From the NCBI RefSeq assembly GCF_049847105.1, contig NZ_JBNCNS010000003.1, forward strand, positions 248,001 to 312,000: DNA of 64,000 nucleotides, in the 5' to 3' direction. The notes under the pieces were generated by a model. That model worked only from the letters and a program-made list of their open reading frames with translations. It was not told where the DNA came from and searched no databases. Numbering within the stretch: the stretch's first letter is position 1; each line of letters opens with the position of its first letter. This document shows positions 15,192 to 23,085 of this stretch, one piece after another. Made by a program: the position numbers and the translations under genes. This DNA comes from Gordonia sp049847105. GTDB lineage: Bacteria > Actinomycetota > Actinomycetes > Mycobacteriales > Mycobacteriaceae.

Positions 15192-15618
15192 ATCCTCACG
15201 CTACGCCGATGGCACTTCACGAAGGAGTGTTCGTCGTACCAGGTACTGCGAGTACCTCCCACCGCCAAACCGGATCAGCGACTCCGACGAGTTGCAGGTG
15301 TCTTCGTATCGATCGGATGGCACGCTGCGGCCGTTCGTCACGATCTGGGCGGTGCGCTCGGGCGACCACATCTTCATCCGCTCCGCATACGGGCGGGACA
15401 ACGGTTGGTTCCGACGCGCGCTCGCCGTCGGTCGCGGCCGAATCCGGGCCGGCGGCGTCGAGAAGGACGTGGCATTCCAGGAACCGGACGACGACGTGCA
15501 TCCGTCCCTGGACGCCGCGTACCACCTCAAATACGACCGCTACGGCCCGAAGATCGTCGGTACTGTCGTCGCCCCGCACGGACCGGGCGAGACGTTCCGC
15601 CTCGACCCGCAGGACTGA
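15184..15618 (+). CDS. DUF2255-family protein, start uncertain or lost
   Basis: The frame from about 15268 to the stop encodes a protein matching DUF2255: SDSDELQVSSYRSDGTLRPF, VTIWAVRSGDHIFIRSAYG, WFRRALAVGRGRIRAGGVEKD, then a C-terminal YHLKYDRYG. Family members are about 120-130 residues and begin only about 10 residues before this match. No start codon is present there; only ATG 15184 (which would overlap the AKR start and add junk residues), TTG 15292 or GTG 15298 are in frame. The 5' end may have been replaced when the AKR promoter and its palindrome arrived. Function of the family unknown. Confidence 0.6.
   Translation: MAISSRYADGTSRRSVRRTRYCEYLPPPNRISDSDELQVSSYRSDGTLRPFVTIWAVRSGDHIFIRSAYGRDNGWFRRALAVGRGRIRAGGVEKDVAFQEPDDDVHPSLDAAYHLKYDRYGPKIVGTVVAPHGPGETFRLDPQD
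15242..15256. promoter_or_regulatory. Operator GGTACT-GCG-AGTACC (AKR operon)
   Basis: Perfect 6-bp arms with a 3-base centre, 51 bases upstream of the AKR that opens the six-gene operon. An almost identical element (GGTACTGTCAGTACCTCCC against GGTACTGCGAGTACCTCCC) lies between ADH and XRE at 16723. Two matches in two divergent promoter regions 1.5 kb apart suggest the XRE protein (16774) binds both. Confidence 0.65.
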
Positions 15619-15621
15619 CGG

Positions 15622-16671
15622 TCAGGGCCGCACCGCGACCTTGAGTGCCTCGCGGGCATCCATCGCGGTGTACGCCTTGGGTGTCTCGTCGAGTGACATC
15701 GTCCGGTCGAACACCTTGCCCGGCACGACGCTGCCGTCGAGCACCGCCGGGAGGAGCTGATCGATGTAGGCCCTCACCGGTGCGGGGCCGCCGGTCAGCG
15801 TGACGTTGGGGCCGAACAGCGAGCCGAAGCCGACCGGCGCATCGTCGTACTGAGGGACGCCGACCCGACTGATGACACCGCCCGCACGGACCACGCCGAC
15901 CGCCTGATCGTAGGCGGGACGATGTCCGACGGCCTCCAGGACGACCTGGCTGCCCAGACCGCCGGTCAGGTCACGGACCTGCTCGATGCCCTCGTCGCCA
16001 CGTGCTGCGACCACCTCGGTGGCGCCGAACTCCCGACCGAGGTCGGTCCGGGTCTGGTGGCGGCCCATCAGGATGATCTGCTCGGCACCGAGCTGACGGG
16101 CGGAGAGCACCGACAGCAGGCCGACGGCCCCGTCGCCGATCACGGTGACCGAACTTCCGCTGGTCACGCCCCCGCGCACGGCGGCATGCCAGCCGGTGCC
16201 GTACACATCGGAGAGGGTGAGCAGCGAGGCCAACAGAGCGTCGTCGGCGTTCTCGTCCACCGGCGCCTTCACCAGGGTGCCGTCGGCCAGTGGTACCCGA
16301 ACGGCTTCGGCCTGCGCTCCGGCAGTGCCGATGGCGTCGTCACTCCAGAATCCGCCACGCAGGCACGACGTCTGCAGGCCGGCCCGGCAGAACTCGCAGG
16401 TCCCGCACGATACGACGAACGGTGAGATGACGAAATCACCCACGCTGACAGCGGTGACCTCGGATCCGACGGCCTCGACGACGCCGATGAACTCGTGGCC
16501 CATCGGCGCGCCGGCGGGGGTGTCGGGCATCGAGTGGTATGGGTGCAGGTCGCTGCCGCAGACACAGGCGCGGACCACTCGGACCAGGGCATCAGTCGGT
16601 AGTTGCAGGGTCGGATCAGGGACATCGATGACGCGGACATCGCCGGCGCCGTACATGTAGGTGGCTTTCAT
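15622..16671 (-). CDS. Zinc-dependent alcohol dehydrogenase (MDR family)
   Basis: 349 residues, paralogue of the ADH at 211. It shows VCGSDLHPYHS and GHEFIGVVEAVG for the catalytic zinc, CGTCEFCRAGLQTSC for the structural zinc, GDGAVGLLSVLSARQLGA for NAD(P), and a shared C-terminal pattern (LTGGPAPVRAYI, VPGKVFDRTMSLDETPKAYTAMD). It starts with ATG at 16671. Divergent from the XRE regulator; the palindrome at 16723 lies between them. Most likely reduces or oxidises the same class of carbonyl compounds as the AKR/SDR operon. Confidence 0.9.
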   Translation of the reverse strand: MKATYMYGAGDVRVIDVPDPTLQLPTDALVRVVRACVCGSDLHPYHSMPDTPAGAPMGHEFIGVVEAVGSEVTAVSVGDFVISPFVVSCGTCEFCRAGLQTSCLRGGFWSDDAIGTAGAQAEAVRVPLADGTLVKAPVDENADDALLASLLTLSDVYGTGWHAAVRGGVTSGSSVTVIGDGAVGLLSVLSARQLGAEQIILMGRHQTRTDLGREFGATEVVAARGDEGIEQVRDLTGGLGSQVVLEAVGHRPAYDQAVGVVRAGGVISRVGVPQYDDAPVGFGSLFGPNVTLTGGPAPVRAYIDQLLPAVLDGSVVPGKVFDRTMSLDETPKAYTAMDAREALKVAVRP

Positions 16672-16722
16672 GACATCCAGTGCACCGCGATTCCGCGCGC
16701 GTGGGGAGTCACCATCGTTCCG

Positions 16723-16737
16723 GGTACTGTCAGTACC
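16723..16737. promoter_or_regulatory. Operator GGTACT-GTC-AGTACC (ADH/XRE promoter)
   Basis: Perfect 6-bp arms around a 3-base centre, 51 bases upstream of the ADH start and 36 bases upstream of the XRE start. It has the same arms, the same spacing and the same downstream CTCCC as the site at 15242. It is the likely binding site of the XRE regulator, giving both autoregulation and control of the ADH. Confidence 0.65.
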
Positions 16738-16773
16738 TCCCTGGCCTGCGGCATCGTGCCTACCCTGGAGTCC

Positions 16774-17667
16774 ATGGGTACCACCGACCTGCGCACTCAG
16801 ATCCGCGAGTTCCTGAGCTCGCGGCGCGCGCGCATCACCCCCGATCAGGCGGGCTTGCCTGCCTACGGCAGCAACCGTCGCGTCAAGGGTCTGCGTCGCG
16901 AGGAGGTCGCACTGCTCGCGGGGGTCTCGGTCGACTACTACGTGCGGATGGAGCGCGGCAGCCTCGCCGGTGCGTCGGACAGTGTGCTCGCCGCCCTGGC
17001 CGGCGCTTTGCAGCTCGACGAGGCCGAACGCGATCATCTCTACGCTCTGGCGCGTCAGTCGCAGGCCGGCACCGGGTCTCGACGTGCCCGTACCCCGGCG
17101 TCGACAGTGCGCCCGGCCATCCAGCAGGTCCTCGACGCCATCACGGACGCGCCGGCCTGGGTGCGCAACGGTCGTCACGACATCGTCGCGATGAATCAGC
17201 TCGCGCGGGCACTCTATTCACCGGTGCTGGCCGATCCTCGACGACCTGCGAACACCACCCGATTCGTCTACCTGCATCCGGAGGAGGCCGAGGAGTTCTT
17301 CGTCGATTACGACCAGATCGCCAGGGATGCTGCCGCGATGCTACGGCTCGAGGCCGGTCAGAACCCGAACGACAAGGCCCTCATCCAACTCGTCGGTGAA
17401 TTGTCCACGCGCAGTGAGCTCTTCCGCCAACGTTGGGCTTCTCAAGACGTCCGGTTCCATCGCAGTGGACGCAAGCGGCTCCGCCACCCGGTGGTCGGGC
17501 AGCTCGACCTCGACTTCGAAGGGATGGAACTGCCCTCCGAGCCCGGGTTGTACCTGAACATCTACACCGCGGCCGCGGGCACGCCCACCGCCGACGGGCT
17601 GAAGCTGCTCGCGTCGTGGGCGGCGAGTCAGGAGCAGATCGACACCGAAGATCACGCCGTCAATTGA
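16774..17667 (+). CDS. XRE-family regulator with MmyB-like ligand domain
   Basis: 297 residues, close homologue of the regulator at 1341. HTH: REEVALLAGVSVDYYVRMERG, with the IREFLSSRRARITPDQAGLP leader. MmyB-like ligand domain from about residue 105 (APAWVRNGRHDIVAMNQLA, RFVYLHPEEAEEFFVDY, FHRSGRKRLRHPVVG, LDFEGMELPSEPGLYLNIY). It is divergent from the ADH across a palindromic operator. Its 3' end overlaps the convergent TetR gene by 8 bases. Ligands of this family are mostly unknown. Confidence 0.9.
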   Translation: MGTTDLRTQIREFLSSRRARITPDQAGLPAYGSNRRVKGLRREEVALLAGVSVDYYVRMERGSLAGASDSVLAALAGALQLDEAERDHLYALARQSQAGTGSRRARTPASTVRPAIQQVLDAITDAPAWVRNGRHDIVAMNQLARALYSPVLADPRRPANTTRFVYLHPEEAEEFFVDYDQIARDAAAMLRLEAGQNPNDKALIQLVGELSTRSELFRQRWASQDVRFHRSGRKRLRHPVVGQLDLDFEGMELPSEPGLYLNIYTAAAGTPTADGLKLLASWAASQEQIDTEDHAVN

Positions 17668-18226
17668 GGATGAGTGCCAGCTGGTCCCGCAGTACCGAAT
17701 CCAGCGCCTCCTGAGGGTAGGTGCCGGTCGTGCTCGACCAATGCAGCGCAAGTCCATCGACCATCGCGAGGAGTGCGGCGGCGCGAAGGCCCGGTGCGGC
17801 GACGCCGCGGGCGCGCAACGCATCACGAAGCCCGGCCTGGATCCGGCCCAGAGTCCTTTCCTGGATCGCGGCCAACTCCGGAGATCTGGTTGCGAGAGCG
17901 GAGAATTCGATCATCACCCGGGCTTCTGCCCGGCGCCGGGAATCGATCGGGAGAAGTTCGACGAGGATGTCCTCCAACGCCGTCTCCGTGTCGTGGCCGA
18001 CTGTGTCGATGCGTTCGGCCACGCGATCGACAAGCGCGGTGAAGGCCGAGATGTAGAGCGCGTCCTTGGTCGGGAAGTGGTGCTGCACTGCGCCGATGGA
18101 CACGCCGAGGTGCGCCGCCACGTTCCGGATGGTCGCGGCGGCAAGGCCGTGCTCGGCTGCCACCGCGAGCACGGCATCGCCCAGGTCGGCTTCGGTCAAC
18201 GGTGTACGTGTGCGGGGAGAGGCCAC
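17660..18226 (-). CDS. TetR-family regulator
   Basis: 188 residues. N-terminal HTH: VAAEHGLAAATIRNVAAHLG then VSIGAVQHHFPTKDALY. The C-terminal ligand/dimer domain is of the BetI-like C-terminal type (LPIDSRRRAEARVMIEFSALA, AAALLAMVDGLALHW). The GTG at 18226 is the only start close to the HTH. Two operator-like palindromes lie just upstream (18234-18267), between it and a divergent deazaflavin-dependent reductase, which should be its target. Confidence 0.85.
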   Translation of the reverse strand: MASPRTRTPLTEADLGDAVLAVAAEHGLAAATIRNVAAHLGVSIGAVQHHFPTKDALYISAFTALVDRVAERIDTVGHDTETALEDILVELLPIDSRRRAEARVMIEFSALATRSPELAAIQERTLGRIQAGLRDALRARGVAAPGLRAAALLAMVDGLALHWSSTTGTYPQEALDSVLRDQLALILN

Positions 18227-18233
18227 TGGACAA

Positions 18234-18267
18234 CCATACACATGTATGGAACCATACGAACGTATGG
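18234..18267. promoter_or_regulatory. Twin TetR operators (CCATACACATGTATGG, CCATACGAACGTATGG)
   Basis: Two 16-base inverted repeats, 18234-18249 and 18252-18267, each with CCATAC/GTATGG arms. Their centres are 18 bases apart, so two dimers could bind close together on the DNA. They fill the whole spacer between the divergent TetR and reductase genes and overlap the likely reductase start region. Confidence 0.65.
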
Positions 18268-18914
18268 CTGGTGTGGTCAGATGGGTCGGTTCCGGTGCGG
18301 TGGTCGTGGCGGGCCTGAGTTGGGCGATGTGGGCTGCCGATCCGACTGCGCCGTCATCCCCGATCCAGCCGTTGATCATCACGGGCGTGATGGTGGCCAA
18401 TGTGATGGTGACGGTCGCCGCGCCTGCGACGAAGCGCCGGGCGGTGATACTTGTCCAACGGTGGTGTGTGAACCCGTTGGTGCGGGCGCTGTTTCGGATC
18501 GGATTCGTTCCATTCGGTTTTGCGCTGGTCGAGACGACCGGCCGACGGACCGGCCGACCCCGCATCGTGCCGGTGGGCAACGGGAGGGTGGGCGACACGT
18601 TCTGGCTCGTCGCCGAACACGGCCTTCGTGCCGGTTATGTGGCCAACATCCGTGCGAACCCAGACGTCCGTGTGCGGCTCCGGATCGGACTCCGGTTCAC
18701 CTGGATCGAGGGTGTGGCAACGGTACTCGTCGGCGATGACCCGTTCGCGCGACAACGCGAGTTCTGCGGTCTCCGACCGCTCCGCTGGTGGAACGCCATG
18801 AACGTGCGGGCGCTCGGAGTGTCGCCGGTGACGGTCCGGATCGATCTGGATCTGTCAGGGGTCCGCGGCGTTCCGCGGAACGCCGATGTTGTCGGTGGTC
18901 ACCGATATCGTTGA
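18264..18914 (+). CDS. Deazaflavin (F420)-dependent nitroreductase-family protein
   Basis: About 216 residues. Two hydrophobic helices at the N-terminus (WVGSGAVVVAGLSWAMWAAD and PLIITGVMVANVMVTVAA) precede a DDN-like domain: ALVETTGRRTGRPRIVPVGN, TFWLVAEHGLRAGYVANIRANPDVRV and a C-terminal NVRALGVSPVTVRIDL. DDN-family proteins bind F420 or act on menaquinone-like or lipid substrates, and the helices suggest a membrane location. The start is uncertain (ATG 18246, ATG 18264 or GTG 18270 all fall in or next to the operators). The last 18 residues are encoded by the palindrome-bearing DNA in front of the HNH gene, so the natural C-terminus may have been replaced. Confidence 0.75.
   Translation: MAGVVRWVGSGAVVVAGLSWAMWAADPTAPSSPIQPLIITGVMVANVMVTVAAPATKRRAVILVQRWCVNPLVRALFRIGFVPFGFALVETTGRRTGRPRIVPVGNGRVGDTFWLVAEHGLRAGYVANIRANPDVRVRLRIGLRFTWIEGVATVLVGDDPFARQREFCGLRPLRWWNAMNVRALGVSPVTVRIDLDLSGVRGVPRNADVVGGHRYR
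18867..18884. repeat. Palindrome copy A, GGCGTTCCGCGGAACGCC
   Basis: An 18-base perfect palindrome at the 3' end of the reductase gene, 66 bases before the HNH start. Its core CGTTCCGCGGAACG recurs inside (19595) and directly after (20394) the HNH gene. Confidence 0.8.
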
Positions 18915-18950
18915 GGTAGTTCGATTCAGCTCGACCTGTCGGGGGTTGTC

Positions 18951-20393
18951 GTGACCGTTGTCGTTCCCATTGATTCGTCTGTGCCCGAGGCCGAGCCCCG
19001 GCCGCCCAACATTTTTGACGCGACTCCGGTCGGCGAGTTGTCGGATGGTCAGTTGCGCGAGCGGGTGGTCGGGTATGCCGGTCAGATGGCGGCGCTGACG
19101 GCGCGGTTTCTGGGGTTGCTGGTGGAGTTCGACAATCGTCACGCGTGGAGTGGTGAGGGGGTGATGTCGTGTGCGCATTGGCTGTCGTGGCGGACGGGGT
19201 TGTCGTTGCGGACCGCGCAAGACCATCTGCGGATTGCCCACGCGTTGACCGAACTCCCGCTGATCGCACAGTCGTTCGCCGACGGGCGGGTCACGTATTC
19301 GAAGGTGCGGGCACTGACGCGGGTGGCCACCCCGGAGCGTGAGCAGGAATTGCTGAACGTGGCGCTGAGTGCGACCGCAGCACAGGTGGATGCGCTGGTG
19401 CGGTCGATGCGGCACATCGACCGCGGTGTCGAAGAACAGGAATCCGGTGTGATCGCGTCGTCGGGTCGGTGGCGCTGGAACGATGACGGATCGCTGTCGG
19501 TGAACATGCGGCTCAACCCCCTCGATGGTGCGAGGTTTCTGGCGGGTGCGGTGCGAGCCGAGTACGAACGTACCCGTACCGAAGACGATCTCGACGTTCC
19601 GCGGAACGCGCTCGAACCCGACGAGACCGCGACCGACGACGCCGAAGACCTCGGGCCGGCGGAGGTCAAACGCCGGCAGCGAGATCTGTGGCGCCATGTG
19701 CCCGCCGACATCGCCCCGGCGGTGATCGCGATGGCCGACACCCTCCATGGCGCCGTCGACATCCCCGAAACCGCGCCCGGTGCGGAGATCCTCGTGCACA
19801 CCCACGGCCAGGACATCGCAGACGACGATGGCGACCATGCCGATGATCATCTCGATGACGGACCCGCGTTGTTCGACGTCGAGGTCGACGAAGCGCGCTG
19901 CGGGGCGGCGGTCCGGGAAGTGCGCACCACCCGCCGCGGCGCCGTACTCAACTGGGGTCACAAACGCCGGACGCCGACCGCCGCATTGATCCGGATCGTG
20001 ACCCAGCGTGACCGGTGCTGCCGGCACCCGGCTTGTGGACGCACCCGCCACCTGCACGTCCATCACGTGCGGTCGTGGGCCGACGGCGGCCCCACCGATC
20101 CCGACAATCTGATCTTGTTGTGCGGCACCCACCATCGTGCATTGCATCGCGGCGAGTTCACCATCACCGCGAAAGGCGGGCAACAGTTCACCTTTCACCG
20201 CCAGAGTGGATCGGTGATCGAACGCGCGCCCACCATCGTGGCGCCCGCCGGCTGGACCCCGGACTCTCGCATTTCCGTCGGCGCCACCATGCCGGTCGGC
20301 GGCGGCCGCCTCGACCTCGGATACACCACCGAAGTCCTCTATGCGATCTGGGCGCTCAAAGCCAGAGAGCGCACCGAACCGATCGCGGCGTGA
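18951..20393 (+). CDS. DUF222/HNH endonuclease (13E12-repeat family)
   Basis: 480 residues. The N-terminal DUF222 region covers about residues 15-330 (LTARFLGLLVEFDNRHAW, SCAHWLSWRTGLSLRTAQDH, ARALTELPLIAQSFADGRVT-like). The C-terminal HNH nuclease is at about 375-420 with RDRCCRHPACGRTRHLHVHH, then NLILLCGTHHRALH; the paired cysteines and histidines coordinate metal. This is the family of the mycobacterial REP13E12 repeats, of which actinobacteria carry many copies. GTG start after GGGGG. A palindrome core lies inside the gene and encodes VPRNA, and further copies flank the gene. Whether the protein is a mobile, homing-like nuclease is inferred. Confidence 0.9.
   Translation: MTVVVPIDSSVPEAEPRPPNIFDATPVGELSDGQLRERVVGYAGQMAALTARFLGLLVEFDNRHAWSGEGVMSCAHWLSWRTGLSLRTAQDHLRIAHALTELPLIAQSFADGRVTYSKVRALTRVATPEREQELLNVALSATAAQVDALVRSMRHIDRGVEEQESGVIASSGRWRWNDDGSLSVNMRLNPLDGARFLAGAVRAEYERTRTEDDLDVPRNALEPDETATDDAEDLGPAEVKRRQRDLWRHVPADIAPAVIAMADTLHGAVDIPETAPGAEILVHTHGQDIADDDGDHADDHLDDGPALFDVEVDEARCGAAVREVRTTRRGAVLNWGHKRRTPTAALIRIVTQRDRCCRHPACGRTRHLHVHHVRSWADGGPTDPDNLILLCGTHHRALHRGEFTITAKGGQQFTFHRQSGSVIERAPTIVAPAGWTPDSRISVGATMPVGGGRLDLGYTTEVLYAIWALKARERTEPIAA
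19595..19608. repeat. Palindrome copy B, CGTTCCGCGGAACG, inside the HNH gene
   Basis: A 14-base perfect palindrome within the DUF222 coding region, at a low-complexity acidic linker (TEDDLDVPRNALEPDET). It is identical to the cores of copies A and C. Confidence 0.8.
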
Positions 20394-20409
20394 GCGTTCC
20401 GCGGAACGC
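20394..20409. repeat. Palindrome copy C, GCGTTCCGCGGAACGC
   Basis: A 16-base perfect palindrome that begins at the base directly after the HNH stop codon. It could work as a transcript-end hairpin, but its identity with copies A and B suggests a sequence associated with the element. Confidence 0.8.
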
Positions 20410-20501
20410 GGTGGGAGCCGCTCTGCAGTAGACAGCTAGCGCGGACAGTTCGGCATCGACACTGATCCGTCGGACAGGTTCGAATGAATCTCACTTGCGG
20501 T

Positions 20502-21716
20502 CTAGCGATCGCAGACTCTATCCACCGTGAGTGCGGCCGCCAGGACGCGGGAGTCGTAGGGAACCGTCGGGTCATGGCCGGTCAGCTCATGGATCCTTCT
20601 GAGTCGATACGACAAGGTGTTCGGGTGCACATGCACCTCCGCGGCCGCGGCCTTGCGGTTGGCGCCGTGTTGCAGGTGCGCGCGGAGTGCTGCGACAAGG
20701 TGCGGGTGGTCGCGCAATGGCGCGATCCGCTGCGCAAGCCGGTCACGCGCCAGGCTCGGACGCGTCACCTGATACTCGATGAGGAGGTCGTCGAGTCGGT
20801 AGGCGCCCGGTGCGCGACCGAGGGCACACGCGAGTTCGATGAGGCCTGTGGTCTCACGCACCGCGGTCGGCACGCCGTCGGGCGCGACCTCGGCCATCTC
20901 GCCCAGAAAGACGGGCGTCCCGAACTGCTGCGTCAGCGCGGCTGCCAGCTCATCGAACCTGGCGTGGGCTCGATCCTGCTCGGCAACAGGGATCTCGGCG
21001 ATCAATGCCACCCCATAGAGGCCGTCGAACATGAACGGCGTTGTGGTGGAGGTCAGCTCGTCAAAAGCTCGCTGTAGGGCCCTGGTTCGACGACGTGCGA
21101 GAAGGTTCGTTGCCGGCGTATCGACCGCCTGCCCGGGCACGTTGATGGTGATGACGAGGTAGGCGTCGGCGACCGCGATGTCGGCCCGAGCTGCCAATGC
21201 CTGCACCGGCCGACCGTCGACGAGCGCGGCACACAACTCGCGACGCGCCTCCCGCTCAGCGTGATAGAGGGACTGCTCGACCTCGGTGTACGTGGATACC
21301 ACCGACAACGTGATGTTGCACAGCACATCCACAAGGCGCTTGACCACCTGCACCAACGGAAGCGCCTCGTCCGGAGTCGCGAGTTCGGCTGCGTTGGCAA
21401 TCAGCACATTTGCCGATCCGTGGATTCCGGACAGCAAGAGTTGCAACGGCAGACGATCCTCCGCGTGACGCTCGGCGACGGGGCCCGTGAAGGCGTGAAT
21501 CTCGTTGTACGACAACTCCCGGCCGGAACCGATGGCGTCGAGAACCGTCAACCCGTATATCTCCATCACCGGCAGCACATCGTGGGTGAAGTGATCATCG
21601 GGAAGTCCATCCGGAACATAGGATTCCAGGCCGTCAGCCAGCATCTCCGCTGCGACCCCAGGCCACCGCGAACGCAACCGCTGGATCAGCGCGGCCGATT
21701 CGTCAGACTCCGACAT
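20502..21716 (-). CDS. PucR/CdaR-like transcriptional regulator
   Basis: 404 residues. The C-terminal PucR-type helix-turn-helix is clear: HLVAALRAHLQHGANRKAAA then VHVHPNTLSYRLRRIHELTG, ending in a VDRVCDR tail. The middle holds a degenerate GGDEF-like/CdaR sensory domain and the N-terminal 150 residues are helical. Such regulators control nearby catabolic or secreted-enzyme genes. It is divergent from the secreted lipase (start 21932), across a 215-base spacer, so the lipase is the natural candidate target. The ATG at 21716 gives MSESDESAALIQRL. Confidence 0.85.
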   Translation of the reverse strand: MSESDESAALIQRLRSRWPGVAAEMLADGLESYVPDGLPDDHFTHDVLPVMEIYGLTVLDAIGSGRELSYNEIHAFTGPVAERHAEDRLPLQLLLSGIHGSANVLIANAAELATPDEALPLVQVVKRLVDVLCNITLSVVSTYTEVEQSLYHAEREARRELCAALVDGRPVQALAARADIAVADAYLVITINVPGQAVDTPATNLLARRRTRALQRAFDELTSTTTPFMFDGLYGVALIAEIPVAEQDRAHARFDELAAALTQQFGTPVFLGEMAEVAPDGVPTAVRETTGLIELACALGRAPGAYRLDDLLIEYQVTRPSLARDRLAQRIAPLRDHPHLVAALRAHLQHGANRKAAAAEVHVHPNTLSYRLRRIHELTGHDPTVPYDSRVLAAALTVDRVCDR

Positions 21717-21931
21717 CTGTCCATTGTGCGTGATCTGGACTCCGCGGCGGACACAGCCCGAGGATTTGTCGCCGGACACAAACCCAGGCGGGAAATCTCT
21801 ACTCAGAGTGCAGTGACACCCGGGGCCGCGCGCGCCTACCGTTCAGCACGTTATGTCGTGCCGCCTCCAGTCTCAGGGGGTGAGGCGGACCGAGGCGACT
21901 GTGATTCCCACTCAGGTTCAGGAGTTCAACG

Positions 21932-22960
21932 ATGCGAAGACGATTGCGAAAAGCCGTGGAGGCAGCAGTCATTGCCGGGATGGCCGCGGGCTTGATCGCG
22001 GGGACGTCGACCGCGGCTGCTGCCCCGACTGTCCAAGCCTTCCCGAAGATCGTCGACACCGTCGGGCACGGGCCCGCCCAAGCAGGCTTCTGGTCTGCGT
22101 ACGGCTACGCTGTCACCCATCCCAATGAGGCGCCGGCGGGGGCCAACGACTTTTCCTGCAAACCAAAGGCAGGGCAGCGACCGGTCATCCTCGTCCATGG
22201 CACCTTCGAGAACGCATACGCCAACTGGGCGGCATTCGCCCCGGCGCTGAAAAGGGCCGGTTACTGCGTGTTCACGCCGAATTACGGCAGGACTACGTTC
22301 GTGGACAGAGGTGGCGTAGCGGTTGTCCTGCCGTCGACGGTGGGCGTCGGTGACATTGCACGGTCCGCCACCCAGTTCGGCGCCTATGTCGATCGGGTCC
22401 GACGAGCGACAGGTTCGGACAAGGTCGATGTGATCGGGCATTCCCAAGGCGGACTCGTCGCCCGGCAGTGGATCAAATCCGGCGGCGGCGCCGATGCCGG
22501 GCACCCCCCAAAGCGCAAGATCGGCACACTGATCACCTTCGGTACCCCCAACCACGGAACCACGCTCCTCGGTCTCGCATGGATCGGACGGCAGATGAGC
22601 AACGCCGGCTTCGACATCCTCGGCTTCTCCTCCTGGATGTATGGCGCAGGCGCGATTGATCAGACGGTGGATTCGCCGTTCATCCGTCAACTCAATCAGT
22701 CCCGTGAGACCTACCCGGGCATCCGTTACACCGTGGTGGGAACCCGCTACGACGAGGTCGTCACACCGTACGAATCGACCTTCCTCAAGGGTCGGAAGGT
22801 GGAGAACATCGAGTTGCAAAAGGGCTGTGCAGCAGATACCTCCGATCACCTGTCGATGTCGTACTCACCGCGGGCCATCTCGATCGCACTACATGCCCTC
22901 GATCCGGAGCATCACCCTGACCTGGTCTGCTCTGCGAATCCCTGGTTCTTCAGTTTCTGA
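21932..22960 (+). CDS. Secreted lipase/esterase (alpha/beta hydrolase)
   Basis: 342 residues with a signal peptide (RRRLRK, hydrophobic AAVIAGMAAGLIAGTSTA, cleavage after AAA near residue 31). The mature part is a lipase class 2/EstA-like hydrolase: VILVHGTFENAYANW holds the oxyanion-hole HG, VIGHSQGGLVARQW the nucleophilic serine, and TSDHLSMSYSPRA the likely catalytic histidine. Four cysteines in the mature region could pair in the exported protein. It should cleave ester lipids outside the cell. Regulated probably by the divergent PucR-like protein. Confidence 0.9.
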   Translation: MRRRLRKAVEAAVIAGMAAGLIAGTSTAAAAPTVQAFPKIVDTVGHGPAQAGFWSAYGYAVTHPNEAPAGANDFSCKPKAGQRPVILVHGTFENAYANWAAFAPALKRAGYCVFTPNYGRTTFVDRGGVAVVLPSTVGVGDIARSATQFGAYVDRVRRATGSDKVDVIGHSQGGLVARQWIKSGGGADAGHPPKRKIGTLITFGTPNHGTTLLGLAWIGRQMSNAGFDILGFSSWMYGAGAIDQTVDSPFIRQLNQSRETYPGIRYTVVGTRYDEVVTPYESTFLKGRKVENIELQKGCAADTSDHLSMSYSPRAISIALHALDPEHHPDLVCSANPWFFSF

Positions 22961-23085
22961 CGGCAATCGCAGAGGGGATCACCCGTCGATGCGGCCACCT
23001 CGGCGCCACATCGTCAACTCCCGGACGACCAGCTTTTCTGACGCTGACCGGGGGTCGGTTGGACCCAGGGGTCGAACACCCGCCC

